Source of the DNA: JBGTCD01 sp041749015
Lineage (GTDB): Bacteria > Bacteroidota > Bacteroidia > Cytophagales > Cyclobacteriaceae
Reading direction: 5' to 3'
Assembly (NCBI GenBank): GCA_041749015.1
Contig: JBGTCD010000059.1
Span: 1-29,262, forward strand
DNA: 29,262 nucleotides
Of the stretch, positions 14,901 to 23,504 are shown piece after piece; within the stretch, counting starts at the first letter, position 1, and every line of letters starts with the position of its first letter. Below the pieces are notes generated by a model. That model ran no database searches, was not told the origin of the DNA, and saw nothing but the letters and a program-made list of their open reading frames with translations. Position numbers and translations under genes: made by a program.

Positions 14901-15662
14901 TTGCATAAATTCCTTGCCAAACCCTTGTTTATCGGCAAAAAGCTCATTTACATGCCAGAATGTCACTCTACCAATACCTGGGCAAGGAATGAGTTCAGCC
15001 ATAATGACCTCCCCGAGGGTACTGTTGTCCTTACCGACCACCAGACCGCCGGGAGAGGGCAGCGAGGTAATATCTGGACCTCTGAGAAAGGGACTAACCT
15101 TACTTTTTCAATTATTCTCAGACCTAAATTTCTGGAAGTATCCAAGCAATTTTCTCTCACGGTATTGGTGTCATTAGCCATTGCCGAGGTGGTAGCCCAA
15201 TACGCTCCTGAAAGCACTCCAGCCATTAAATGGCCCAACGATATTTTAGTAGGTGATCAAAAAATTGCGGGTATTCTGATCGAAAATATGGTGAAAAACG
15301 GGGCCCTGGAATGCGCTATTATCGGTATCGGCCTTAATGTCAATCAGTCCGATTTTGGCTCATATCGTGCCACCAGCCTGTTTAATTTGTCAGGGTCCGA
15401 ATTTTCATTGGAAGCCATCCTTGAAGACCTGGCCCATCAAATTGAAATCAAATACCTCCAACTCAAATCAGGGTATGAAGAAGCCTTGCTGGAAGCCTAT
15501 CATACCAGGCTCTACCGCAAAGGCACCTGGCATGCTTACGAATACCAGGATCAGCCGATCCAGGGGCGGATCCAGGGGGTGGCAGCCGATGGTACCCTGA
15601 CTCTGGAGACTACCCAGGGGAAGATTCAGCCGGGCTTTAAGGAACTGAAATATTTTTTATAA
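14901..15662 (+). CDS. birA: Biotin--[acetyl-CoA-carboxylase] ligase BirA
   Basis: This is a class I biotin protein ligase: it adenylates biotin and transfers it to the biotin carboxyl carrier protein. No N-terminal HTH is present, so it is not a BirA repressor. Motifs are ECHSTNTWARNEF, the biotinyl-AMP loop GRGQRGNIWTSEKGTNLTFS, IKWPNDILVGDQKIAGILIEN, and a small SH3-like C-terminal domain. The frame is open to 14844, inside the divergent rsfS gene, but family members start close to HKFLAKPLFIGKKLIY, so I take the TTG at 14901. An ATG at 14952 would cut into the conserved start. Confidence 0.93.
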   Translation: MHKFLAKPLFIGKKLIYMPECHSTNTWARNEFSHNDLPEGTVVLTDHQTAGRGQRGNIWTSEKGTNLTFSIILRPKFLEVSKQFSLTVLVSLAIAEVVAQYAPESTPAIKWPNDILVGDQKIAGILIENMVKNGALECAIIGIGLNVNQSDFGSYRATSLFNLSGSEFSLEAILEDLAHQIEIKYLQLKSGYEEALLEAYHTRLYRKGTWHAYEYQDQPIQGRIQGVAADGTLTLETTQGKIQPGFKELKYFL

Positions 15663-15699
15663 TTCTCAGAATTGAAATATCCTGAATAATCGATTGAAT

Positions 15700-15730
15700 T
15701 TGACCCGAAAAAAGGATGAACATAGTTTTA
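15700..15730 (+). promoter_or_regulatory. Candidate Bacteroidota promoter
   Basis: TTG at 15700-15702, exactly 20 nt, then TAGTTTTA at 15723-15730 (one mismatch to TAnnTTTG). The ATG at 15752 follows about 21 nt later, consistent with driving the next gene. Confidence 0.5.
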
Positions 15731-15751
15731 GAAACATGAAATGAAAAATTA

Positions 15752-16177
15752 ATGAAAAAGAGCAACGCACAAATTTTACTACTCATCCTATTCTTAGGGG
15801 TATCAATAGTGGTAAACGCACAAGATGTTTTAACTGAAAAGGAAATGCAAATTCACCTGGACCGAGCCAATCAAATACTGAAAGTGCTGGTACCTGATGA
15901 AAATTTATCAATAAATGGATTTGGAATTGTGGAAGCGGAGAATTTTAGTGTTTTGTTAGATTTTTCAATAAGCAGACAATTAGGAGTTTCAGTTTTAACC
16001 GTTAATGAAGAAGATCAAGCAATAGAATTGTGTTGTATTTCTGGGATGGAGGAAGATCAGGATGGCAATTTGACAGAATACTTTATGTCTTCTTCCTATT
16101 CCATTGAACCTCATCAATTTTCCATAGCAAAAGAACTAAAAAACCTTCTTGACATTATTAGCAGGATGGAAGAATAA
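15752..16177 (+). CDS. Small secreted protein of unknown function
   Basis: I do not recognise a family. The 141-residue protein has a signal peptide (MKKSNAQILLLILFLGVSIVVNA, cleaved before QDV). The mature part is acidic, with a heptad-like helix start (LTEKEMQIHLDRANQILKVL), a central beta-rich part with two adjacent Cys (ELCCISGMEED), and a helical C-terminus. No transmembrane helix remains after processing. A promoter matching the consensus lies just upstream, so it is probably monocistronic. It is followed by a 284-bp region without a gene. Confidence 0.65.
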   Translation: MKKSNAQILLLILFLGVSIVVNAQDVLTEKEMQIHLDRANQILKVLVPDENLSINGFGIVEAENFSVLLDFSISRQLGVSVLTVNEEDQAIELCCISGMEEDQDGNLTEYFMSSSYSIEPHQFSIAKELKNLLDIISRMEE

Positions 16178-16298
16178 AGTAAAATGGACTACTATAATTA
16201 TTTCTCTGGCATTCCCACCCGACTAATTGATATGAATTAGTGTAAAAAGGGATTTGTATTTCAAAACTTTATACTCGCTTCCTGTACCAACCAGGTGC

Positions 16299-16363
16299 AA
16301 GGGTCACGCTTGTACCGTTGAAGGTTTGTACTTTATTTAAACATAAGCACAAACGTGACCCTT
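16299..16363. repeat. Imperfect inverted repeat (AAGGGTCACG)
   Basis: AAGGGTCACGCTTGT (16299-16313) pairs with ACAAACGTGACCCTT (16349-16363), with 14 of 15 positions complementary and a 35-nt spacer. It could fold as a long hairpin or be a degenerate small mobile repeat. Confidence 0.6.
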
Positions 16364-16377
16364 TCGCTTGAAGGGGA

Positions 16378-16411
16378 CCTACCTGGAACCAGGCAAGGGC
16401 TTGCGCCTGAG
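16378..16411 (+). repeat. Short intergenic repeat, copy C
   Basis: CCTACCTGG, 10 nt, then GGGCTTGCGCC. It aligns without gaps to copy D at 17001-17029 (24 of 29 identical), and the two form direct repeats flanking the lipoprotein gene 16462-16953. Its GGAACC...GCTTGCGCCT also resembles copy B. Confidence 0.6.
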
Positions 16412-16461
16412 GGGGCTGGATGGGCTTCAAATCGTTTTGTATAACCATAAAACTAAAAAAA

Positions 16462-16953
16462 ATGAGACAATTTATTTTATTGCTATTGGTAGTTTCTGTT
16501 ATTTCCTGTAGCGAAGAGAGAAATTATTCTGAATCAAATTCAAATGACAGGAATGAGATTGATATTCAAGCAGAATTAGAATCTATTGAAGAGACAAGAG
16601 CAGGTTTTGAGCTCGCCATCAAAGAAAAGCGCTACGGTGATTTAAAAGATTATTCAACGGAAGACCTTATTTCCTTAACTCCAGTTTGCGGAGAATGGGA
16701 AGAATATAAAAGGCTTAGAGATAATCCTGGTGATTTATTCAGCTATGACAGCTTGATAATGAGGCCCCAGGAAACCATTATTGTTAGCGATAGTATTGCT
16801 TATGACTTTGGCACTAGTTCAGTTTACTATACCAACTTAGAAGGGCAGCCCATGGAAATTTCGGATACCTTTTTAGCTATTCTAAAAAAAGATAAAAAAG
16901 ATGGCCGTTGGAAACTGCCTAGAGAAGTAGCTACAACCAATAAAAAAGAATAA
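16462..16953 (+). CDS. Lipoprotein, SnoaL/NTF2-like
   Basis: From ATG 16462 the 163-residue product begins MRQFILLLLVVSVISCSEE: a lipoprotein signal with lipobox VISC followed by acidic residues, as in surface-exported Bacteroidota lipoproteins. The mature part looks like a SnoaL/DUF4440 NTF2-like domain: a helix (ESIEETRAGFELAIKEKRYGDL), then LISLTPVCGEWEEY, then paired strands ending GRWKLPREVAT. A true catalytic role is not evident. An in-frame ATG at 16420 lies in the repeat region and would bury the signal, so I reject it. The gene is flanked by direct repeats C and D. Confidence 0.65.
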   Translation: MRQFILLLLVVSVISCSEERNYSESNSNDRNEIDIQAELESIEETRAGFELAIKEKRYGDLKDYSTEDLISLTPVCGEWEEYKRLRDNPGDLFSYDSLIMRPQETIIVSDSIAYDFGTSSVYYTNLEGQPMEISDTFLAILKKDKKDGRWKLPREVATTNKKE

Positions 16954-17000
16954 GATTGTAGTAAACAGCACCAAAAAAATTTGAGACGGAAAGTGGTTTC

Positions 17001-17034
17001 CCTACCTGGCATCATTCAGGGGCTTGCGCTTGGA
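17001..17034 (+). repeat. Short intergenic repeat, copy D
   Basis: CCTACCTGG, 10 nt, then GGGCTTGCGC, as in copy C. It overlaps a tight hairpin GCGCTT-GG-AAGCGC at about 17025-17038. It lies downstream of the lipoprotein gene. Confidence 0.6.
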
Positions 17035-17067
17035 AGCGCTTGATGATAAATAATAAATGCAACATTG

Positions 17068-17098
17068 TTGCAAATAAAATCTACATGGGTTACATTTG
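17068..17098 (+). promoter_or_regulatory. Bacteroidota promoter of the MerC-like gene
   Basis: TTG at 17068-17070, exactly 20 nt, then TACATTTG at 17091-17098, a full TAnnTTTG match. The ATG follows at 17115. Confidence 0.6.
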
Positions 17099-17114
17099 TT
17101 GAAAATTCAAACCT

Positions 17115-17537
17115 ATGATCAAGTCAGGAATAACTGCTATTAATTTAGATGCAGTCGGTTTTTCAGCCTCATTACTTTGCGCCATACATTGTGCGGTGCT
17201 GCCTCTTGTACTCACCATGTCGGCCCTGAGTGGGTTGCATTTTCTCGGGGATGAAAAGGTAGAGATCGGCATCATTATCATTAGTGCCCTAGTGGCCATA
17301 GCCTCCCTGATTCCGGGATATTTCAAGCATCACCGAAAGAAAACCGCCATCATTATTGCCATTATTGGCTTTGTGATAATCGGTGCAGGGCGGGTGGTCC
17401 ATACTGAATTCTGGGAGGCATTCCTCACCACCATTGGTGCGTTAGGAGTAGCCACTGCCCATTGGGTCAACTGGCGACACTGCTGGGCATGCAGGCATCA
17501 GCCTGTACACTTAATGGAAAAGATGGAGCCCAAATAA
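17115..17537 (+). CDS. MerC-domain membrane protein
   Basis: The 140-residue integral membrane protein has four predicted helices and the MerC pattern: a first helix with a cysteine pair (ASLLCAIHCAVLPLVL), then LEUcine- and isoleucine-rich helices, and a His/Cys-rich tail (NWRHCWACRHQP). MerC proteins transport mercuric ions in mer operons, but chromosomal homologues without merA/merT, as here, are of unknown substrate and may move other soft metals. The gene has its own well-matched promoter and converges with the SusD gene. Confidence 0.82.
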   Translation: MIKSGITAINLDAVGFSASLLCAIHCAVLPLVLTMSALSGLHFLGDEKVEIGIIIISALVAIASLIPGYFKHHRKKTAIIIAIIGFVIIGAGRVVHTEFWEAFLTTIGALGVATAHWVNWRHCWACRHQPVHLMEKMEPK

Positions 17538-17590
17538 AATTTGAGGATGGGCCCCCTGGCCTTTGTAGGTGATAGTATGGCTACTGAAAT

Positions 17591-19123
17591 CTATTGACCA
17601 AATTGAGTACTGAGGTCGATATCTTCTCTTGAAAGCGGATAATAGGTCTTGTCAGGTGCCCAGCCACGGTCAACAAGTATTTGATTATTGGGTAGATCAC
17701 CCCATCGGGTTAAATCGGAAAAGCGGTGGCCTTCAAAACAAAGTTCCACCCTTCTTTCGTGCTTTAAGGCTTCAAATAAGGTAATTCCGTTTTGGTCAGC
17801 ATATTGCTGGATACCAAGACCCATATCTCTTAAATCCTCGATTGTATCAGCACCAAATCCCCTTGCCCTTACTCTGTCTATCAGGTTTCTTGCCAATTGC
17901 AAATCACCACCACCTCTTATGATTGATTCTGCATACATCAATAATACGTCAGCATATCTTATTATCGGATGATTTTCTTCTCCAGTGCCGTTTGGCGTCC
18001 CTGTAGAAAACCCACTTCCCATTCCTTTTTTCATAGCAAAATCTCCCCGGTTACTTTCCAATCCTCTGAATGGTTCCGTTTTGGTTGGAAACAATTCTCC
18101 AGTGATGACAATAGAGTGTGCCCTCCTTAAATCCCCCGGTTCAAAAGAATTGACCAGGTCTTCAGATGGGAATGCATTTTCCCACCCATTGTATTGGTTA
18201 GGAGCTATTGTTTGATTTCGCATTGTAGTTTCGGCAGCATTTACCCCATCATCAAAGAATGGATTGGGCCCTGCATTATCATTATTGAATTGTACCTCAA
18301 ATACACTTTCAACTCCATTATCACCATCGGTAGTCCATACCAGATCAAGTGGTAAAAGATCATATACCTCACTATTCACTACTATATCAAATGCAGAGGC
18401 TGCTTCGGTAAACTTATTTTGAAAAAGGTAAACTTTTCCTAAAAGAGCATAAGCACTTCCCATAGATGCCCTCCCTCTTTCGAACCCCGGTGAACCATTG
18501 TACACCCAAGGCACCATTTCATTGTCAACAACACGTCTCAAATCATTTTCAATGGAGGCATAAATTGCCGATGCATCAGAAGTCGGAAAATCTGTAAGTC
18601 GGAAATTATCCTCTAAAATTAGTGGCCCTTGATTCCAATAATCGACTACATAAAAATAGTATAGGGCTCTCAGGAACAAAGCCTGTCCAATTAACCTGTC
18701 TTTCACTTCAGGGCTTGTTATATTAGCCTCAGGGGTATTCTTTATGATAAGATTACTTCTTAATACACCTGTAAAGATGCTATTCCATAGCCCGTCACCA
18801 TTGGTCCTGTTGTATAATCTTCTATCCGTATCATTTACGGTAAAGTTATTATGGGCAATAACGTTGGCTTCTATGGTCTCGCAGTTGTCTCCTCTTACAT
18901 TCCGGATCAAATTTTGCCACCATCCGAACATGCCTCGGTTGCCTATGGCTGAATAAGCTGCTGTGAGAGCTTGCTCGATTTGGGCTTCATTCTGATAAAA
19001 GTTGTCAGCTGAAATGGCATCAATTGGTTTTACATCCAGAAAGTCTTCCGAGCATGAAGGATTTAAAATGAATAATCCTAAGCAGAGCAGACTGGTGGTT
19101 ATTTTAATAATTATTGGTTTCAT
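17591..19123 (-). CDS. SusD/RagB-family glycan-binding lipoprotein
   Basis: The 510-residue surface lipoprotein caps the SusC channel and binds the glycan. A signal ends in a Cys24 lipobox that is atypical (NPSC), followed by SEDFLDVKP, the usual SusD start. TPR-like helices follow (LIGQALFLRALYYFYVVDYW), and the C-terminal SusD signature is present (IIRYADVLLMYAESI, RVRARGF, LKHERRVELCFEGHRFSDLTRWG). The length is typical. It starts 11 nt after the SusC stop, so it is in the same transcript. The ligand cannot be read from the sequence; beta-mannoside oligosaccharides are inferred from the divergent GH130 operon. Confidence 0.96.
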   Translation of the reverse strand: MKPIIIKITTSLLCLGLFILNPSCSEDFLDVKPIDAISADNFYQNEAQIEQALTAAYSAIGNRGMFGWWQNLIRNVRGDNCETIEANVIAHNNFTVNDTDRRLYNRTNGDGLWNSIFTGVLRSNLIIKNTPEANITSPEVKDRLIGQALFLRALYYFYVVDYWNQGPLILEDNFRLTDFPTSDASAIYASIENDLRRVVDNEMVPWVYNGSPGFERGRASMGSAYALLGKVYLFQNKFTEAASAFDIVVNSEVYDLLPLDLVWTTDGDNGVESVFEVQFNNDNAGPNPFFDDGVNAAETTMRNQTIAPNQYNGWENAFPSEDLVNSFEPGDLRRAHSIVITGELFPTKTEPFRGLESNRGDFAMKKGMGSGFSTGTPNGTGEENHPIIRYADVLLMYAESIIRGGGDLQLARNLIDRVRARGFGADTIEDLRDMGLGIQQYADQNGITLFEALKHERRVELCFEGHRFSDLTRWGDLPNNQILVDRGWAPDKTYYPLSREDIDLSTQFGQ

Positions 19124-19134
19124 AAATTCTCCAA

Positions 19135-22080
19135 TTATAGTGTGGCCTGAATTCCTATATTAAAACTTCTTAATGGGGGATATCTGAATGTGTCCCTACC
19201 CAGCAAAAATACTGTTCCATTATTGTTAAGGTCAGGATCCAGACCTGAATATTTTGTGATTACGAATGCGTTTACTACGTTGGCATAAATCCGTAATTTT
19301 TTCACATTATTTCTTAATAGCGCCGGATTCATGGTGTATCCTATTTGAATATTTCTTAATCGTAAATAATCCCCATTTTCAATATACCGATTTGAAATTC
19401 TATCATTGTTATTTTCATCCCTGAGGGAGATGATGGGAATAGTGCCTTCTGGATTTAGTTCCGGGTCATAGGAATCTGATAGAATGCTCCTGAGTCCGTT
19501 TCGATCACTATGTGTGGAGCCCAGAGATTGCAAGGCCTCATTCATAATTTGGTTGCCAATTACCCCTTGAAAAAATAAGGTGAGGTCCCAGTTTTTATAC
19601 ACCAGGTCATAGGAAAACCCGTAAATAAAATCAGGATGAGGGCTTCCTAAGACTACCCTGTCTTTGCCGTCAATTATGCCATTGTCATTTACATCCTGAA
19701 ACTGCATAGCTCCATTTTGAAGATTTATGCCATTAGTAAGCCATCCATAATGCACGGCTACTGGCTGCCCGACTGTAGTTAAAGTACCGGCTTCCAAAAG
19801 GGTGTCCTGTACATTATTAAGCTGTAAAACTTCATTTCTATTATAAGTAAAATTTAATTTAAATCTCTGGTCAGCATTATTTGAAATAACATGGTTATAA
19901 CTCATTTCTACCTCAAACCCTTCATTCATCATACTACCAAAATTGATCCATGGCTGCTGGACTATACCGGTGTATTGAGGCAAGGGAGATCTGATGATCA
20001 TGTCATCTGATCTGCGTTGGTAGATATCAAATAGAATGTTAAATTTATTATCAAATAAAGCCGCATCAAAGCCTAAATTGGTCTGCTTAACGGTTTCCCA
20101 TTTGAGGTTATCATTAGGAATAGTCAAAGGCCCAACTCCTGATATATTTCCTGTTTCCCAAGGGTATCTGATGTCAGAATTCAGGGTGGCTATGAATGAT
20201 CCCAGGGTGCGACCTAATTCGCCATAACCACCACGAATTTTTAAATTGGACAACCAGTTAAAACCTTCCATGAAGGCCTCATCACCAATCTGCCAACCTA
20301 AAGAAAATGAAGGAAAAATCCCCCAACGATTATTCTCCCCAAAATTAGAGGAGCCATCACGCCTGATGCTGGCGGTGAGGAGGTATTTTGAATCGATGGA
20401 ATAATTGACACGAGCCAGTTGCGATATCAGATTTTCCTCAAAATAGGAGGCAGTAGCTTGCTGATTTTGACCCGTTTGAGGTACTTTAGTACCTGGCTCT
20501 ACATTATTAGCACTTACGGTAACTCCTCTATTGATGGTGGATAGCACTGTGTACCCAGCCACAGCCGAAATCGCATGTCTACCAAAATTTTTGTTGTATT
20601 TCAACAAAGTTTCAGAATTGAGCCCTACTGACGTAGAATTTCTTAGAAGGATTTCGTAATCATTTCTTGAAATGGCGGCCTGCGATTGAAATATTGGCTC
20701 GCGGAATCTCTCAAATAATGTATTGAGAATATTGATATTAAAATCTGATCTAATACTAAAACCTTCGAATATTTCATATTCAGCAAATACATTGCCCAGT
20801 AAACCCAAAGCCCTGGTTTCCTGTGATCGCAGCTGAAATGCTAGTGGGTTGGCTATATTGTTACCACCAGTGATTTCAGGAAATGGGGCTCCAAAACCAT
20901 TTGGATTGGTCTCATCAAACATTGGAATCTGTGGGGCGGCCTCATATATTCTCAGGGCATTTCCGGTTAGATCGTTTTCTGGTTTGAATCTAGTGAAAAT
21001 ATTGATCGACTCACCGATGGTAAATTTGTTCTTCTTGATCTGGGAATTGATCTGTAGGTTGTATCTTTCAAAACTCGTCCTTGGTAAAATACCATCTTGT
21101 TTGAGATAACCAAAGCCTAAGTAATAGGTATTATCCTTACCACCCCCTGAAAAGTTGATATTATGATTTTGCACCATAGCATCCTCAAAAATCACATCCT
21201 GCCAGTCGGTGTTGGTCCCTAAAACATCAGGGTTATTGGTCCAAGCGGGTGGATTTCTTGGAACTAGTGGGGTTGATGAATTAACATAGAGTCGGGATGT
21301 GTATTCTGAATACTCAGTGGTATTCATCAAATCAAAACTATTGGCCACTCTTTGAATTCCAATTTCCGAAGAGACATTGATTTGGAAGGTTTCTGGCTGT
21401 CCTTTTTTTGTAGTAATAATGATTACTCCATTTGCTGCCCTTGAACCATAAATTGCTGCCGCAGAGGCATCTTTTAAAACCTGGATACTTGCCACACTGG
21501 ATGGATCTACATTATTTAGTGCGCCGACACCTGTTTGTAATCCGTCTATCACTACCAGGGGGTTTGCATCACCAAAAATGGTTCCAAAACCTCTTACCAA
21601 AATTTGGGGATTGGCCCCAGGTTCGTATGAATTAATGACCTGTACCCCGGAAAGCCTTCCTTGCATTGCTGATCCAATATTTGAAACTGGAAATTTTGTA
21701 AGTTCCTGCGGATCAAGAACTGAAACTGATCCGGTTAAATCTCTTTTTTTGGTGGTACCGTAGCCAACTACCACTACCTCATCTAATGTTGCTAGATGAG
21801 GCTCCATTAAAATATCAATCTCAGCCCTGGTACCAGGTATAATCTCCACTTTTCGATACCCTATGAAGGAAAATATAATTGTATCAGAGGGGCTGGCATT
21901 AATGTTATACCGACCATTGATGTCAGTGGTTGTGCCGGTGGTTGTCCCTTTTTTTACAACCGTAACGAAAGGTATTGATTCTCCATTTTCATCAATAACC
22001 TTTCCGGAAACTACGGACTGAGCCAAGAGACCGCAGGCACAAAAGAACAGGAAGCAAGAAAGAAGTACCTTTTTGAACAT
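19135..22080 (-). CDS. SusC/RagA TonB-dependent outer-membrane transporter
   Basis: The 981-residue protein imports glycan through the outer membrane, energised by TonB. Order: signal peptide (ending LLAQ), a carboxypeptidase-regulatory-like domain (GKVIDENGESIPFVTVVKKGTT), a TonB box region (DEVVVVGYGTTKKRDLTGSV), the plug (LSGVQVI, LVVIDGLQT, IQVLKDASAAAIYGSRAANG), and a 22-strand barrel ending in the typical aromatic/aliphatic C-terminus (SFNIGIQATL). The ATG at 22080 is 36 nt downstream of the G-bearing end of a TAnnTTTG element. A terminator separates it from the upstream lipoprotein gene. SusD follows directly. Confidence 0.97.
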   Translation of the reverse strand: MFKKVLLSCFLFFCACGLLAQSVVSGKVIDENGESIPFVTVVKKGTTTGTTTDINGRYNINASPSDTIIFSFIGYRKVEIIPGTRAEIDILMEPHLATLDEVVVVGYGTTKKRDLTGSVSVLDPQELTKFPVSNIGSAMQGRLSGVQVINSYEPGANPQILVRGFGTIFGDANPLVVIDGLQTGVGALNNVDPSSVASIQVLKDASAAAIYGSRAANGVIIITTKKGQPETFQINVSSEIGIQRVANSFDLMNTTEYSEYTSRLYVNSSTPLVPRNPPAWTNNPDVLGTNTDWQDVIFEDAMVQNHNINFSGGGKDNTYYLGFGYLKQDGILPRTSFERYNLQINSQIKKNKFTIGESINIFTRFKPENDLTGNALRIYEAAPQIPMFDETNPNGFGAPFPEITGGNNIANPLAFQLRSQETRALGLLGNVFAEYEIFEGFSIRSDFNINILNTLFERFREPIFQSQAAISRNDYEILLRNSTSVGLNSETLLKYNKNFGRHAISAVAGYTVLSTINRGVTVSANNVEPGTKVPQTGQNQQATASYFEENLISQLARVNYSIDSKYLLTASIRRDGSSNFGENNRWGIFPSFSLGWQIGDEAFMEGFNWLSNLKIRGGYGELGRTLGSFIATLNSDIRYPWETGNISGVGPLTIPNDNLKWETVKQTNLGFDAALFDNKFNILFDIYQRRSDDMIIRSPLPQYTGIVQQPWINFGSMMNEGFEVEMSYNHVISNNADQRFKLNFTYNRNEVLQLNNVQDTLLEAGTLTTVGQPVAVHYGWLTNGINLQNGAMQFQDVNDNGIIDGKDRVVLGSPHPDFIYGFSYDLVYKNWDLTLFFQGVIGNQIMNEALQSLGSTHSDRNGLRSILSDSYDPELNPEGTIPIISLRDENNNDRISNRYIENGDYLRLRNIQIGYTMNPALLRNNVKKLRIYANVVNAFVITKYSGLDPDLNNNGTVFLLGRDTFRYPPLRSFNIGIQATL

Positions 22081-22108
22081 AATGAGGGCAAGGTATATGT
22101 ACTATTTA

Positions 22109-22116
22109 CAAATTTA
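22109..22116 (-). promoter_or_regulatory. Candidate -7 promoter element of susC-susD
   Basis: On the minus strand this reads TAAATTTG, exact to TAnnTTTG, 28 nt before the SusC ATG. It begins just past the T-run of the terminator at 22121-22155, so the -33 region would overlap the terminator stem. No good TTG was seen there. Confidence 0.45.
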
Positions 22117-22120
22117 GGGT

Positions 22121-22155
22121 AAAAAAGAACCCACTTAAAATAATTAAGTGGGTTC
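22121..22155 (-). terminator. Intrinsic terminator between lipoprotein gene and susC
   Basis: A perfect 12-bp stem (GAACCCACTTAA / TTAAGTGGGTTC, 5-nt loop) is followed by TTTTTT on the minus strand. It lies 17 nt after the lipoprotein stop and would end or attenuate that transcript before susC. Confidence 0.88.
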
Positions 22156-22172
22156 CACATGAGCTAAATAAA

Positions 22173-23162
22173 TTACTCGATGAAAAGCGCTACTTCGCCA
22201 CTGAAAGTGTCGATTACATACCTAATGGTTTCATCCTTTTGAACCACAGGATCGCCATTTCCATCAAAAAGCAGCAGTCTAAAGCCACGCTCAGTTGTCA
22301 CCTCCTCAGGCTTATCACAAATAACTGTTTCTACACCTTGAGCATCTCTGGTAGATACTTTAACGTAATAGGCAACCTTTGAAGTGATACCATCCACTGG
22401 TTCAGGCAACGTCCAGTCCATTACGGGATCCTCAGCATTGAGTTGGTTTCTGTAAAGTGGCCATAATTCCTCATTCAAATATCCACCATAGTCAGGCTGG
22501 TTGCTAAATTCTAAAATTTGAGCACCAAAATTTGGTACATCCGCACCATCAACATAAAATACACCGGCTGACTGAAAGATTTCATATACGCCATCTGCTC
22601 CTGCTACAGGATCCATCTCAGCCCAGAAGAAATCTCCTGCATTGGTAGTATTTCTCCATCTGATCCAAAATTCTTCTCTGCTAAAATCAGTACAAGGATC
22701 AAACTCCTCAATAGTAATGGTGTAAGCTTTGGATGAGGAATTAAAAGTTATGGTAAGGTTTTGGCCTTCCAAATCGGTGAGTCCAAATGCTTTATTTTCA
22801 CCGCATGTCAAGTCAGTTTCTACAAGTTTTTCTACTGCTGTACCCGAATTTGGAGTAGAGGTTGCATCAGAGGCTAAACCATAAGTAGCGTTTCCACCAC
22901 TGGCATTATTCGCAAATACGAAAGAGAAGGTATCATCCTCTGAATTTACTACAGAGTATTCCCACTCATTGGTGCCTGATGATTCCATTTCGACAAAACT
23001 GCTGCCCGATCCAATAAAGATCTGACTAAGATTGGGGGCAGCACATTCTGGTTCTGGGTCTACAGTGGGCGGTGCGTCATCATCATCCCCACAGGAGATT
23101 AACATTGCCGAGCCTATAAAAAGCAATGACAATAATAGTGTAAAGTTGAATTTTGTCTTCAT
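22173..23162 (-). CDS. Surface lipoprotein of the PUL (SusE/F-position)
   Basis: The 329-residue lipoprotein has a signal ending LISC (Cys24), directly followed by GDDDD, an acidic run typical of surface export in Bacteroidota. Two beta-rich modules are visible: about residues 40-150 (ending SKAYTITIEEFDPC) and about 155-329 (WIRWRNTTNAGDFFWAEMDP through DETIRYVIDTFSGEVALF). I do not recognise a specific family; it is a candidate glycan-binding protein of the SusE/SusF type. Unusually it lies upstream of SusC/SusD, not downstream, and has its own terminator, so it can be expressed at a different level from them. It is divergent from the GH130 operon. Confidence 0.7.
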   Translation of the reverse strand: MKTKFNFTLLLSLLFIGSAMLISCGDDDDAPPTVDPEPECAAPNLSQIFIGSGSSFVEMESSGTNEWEYSVVNSEDDTFSFVFANNASGGNATYGLASDATSTPNSGTAVEKLVETDLTCGENKAFGLTDLEGQNLTITFNSSSKAYTITIEEFDPCTDFSREEFWIRWRNTTNAGDFFWAEMDPVAGADGVYEIFQSAGVFYVDGADVPNFGAQILEFSNQPDYGGYLNEELWPLYRNQLNAEDPVMDWTLPEPVDGITSKVAYYVKVSTRDAQGVETVICDKPEEVTTERGFRLLLFDGNGDPVVQKDETIRYVIDTFSGEVALFIE

Positions 23163-23504
23163 TTCAAATTTGGTTTTGGTAAAAAAACGATTTTATAAAT
23201 TTTCACCTTGGCAATTTTCAAGAAAAAAAATAAGCGCATAAGTAATTTTTTCCGAATAAGGAGGAAATTTAACAAGTGCGGGTAATAAAATGCTGTTTTA
23301 GGTAAACCTTAGTTATGTGCCTTATAAAACATCCTTTCAAACAAATGGTGGCTATTTCTTATTTAATTTAATCCTTGCTCTTAAAACTTTGAGTTGGTAT
23401 GGAAGGTTAAATTAATTTACCTCCTTCATTTTTACTCCTTTTTAGATTTAGATTCCTCCTTGGAGCTTTTTTTTATTATGACCATTGTAAAAAAGGTCAG
23501 TTAC
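23163..23504. promoter_or_regulatory. Divergent control region of the PUL
   Basis: This 342-bp AT-rich region has no supported gene. It must carry the promoters of the lipoprotein gene (minus) and of the GH130 operon (plus). An imperfect palindrome at about 23401-23423 (arms GGAAGGT...ACCTCC) could bind a regulator. TAGATTTA at about 23444-23451 is one mismatch from TAnnTTTG. Neither is more than suggestive. Confidence 0.4.

Larger units (their letters stand above)
16178..16461. other. Gene-free region with inverted and direct repeats
   Basis: No coding frame is supported here. It contains a 7-bp-stem hairpin (about 16220-16239, no T-run), an imperfect 15-bp inverted repeat (14 of 15 matches) at 16299-16313 and 16349-16363, outer CCAGGT / ACCTGG arms at 16291-16296 and 16381-16386, and repeat copy C at 16378-16411. 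No clear TAnnTTTG promoter was seen for the following lipoprotein gene. Confidence 0.6.

Noticed and set aside
16220..16239. Hairpin ACTAATT/AATTAGT after the small secreted protein
   Set aside because: The stem is AT-only and no T-run follows on either strand, so it is not a convincing terminator.
23394..23504. Longer N-terminus for the GH130 gene (TTG 23394 or ATG 23478)
   Set aside because: The added hydrophobic residues have no counterpart in the family, and starting at 23505 brings the catalytic Asp to the expected number.
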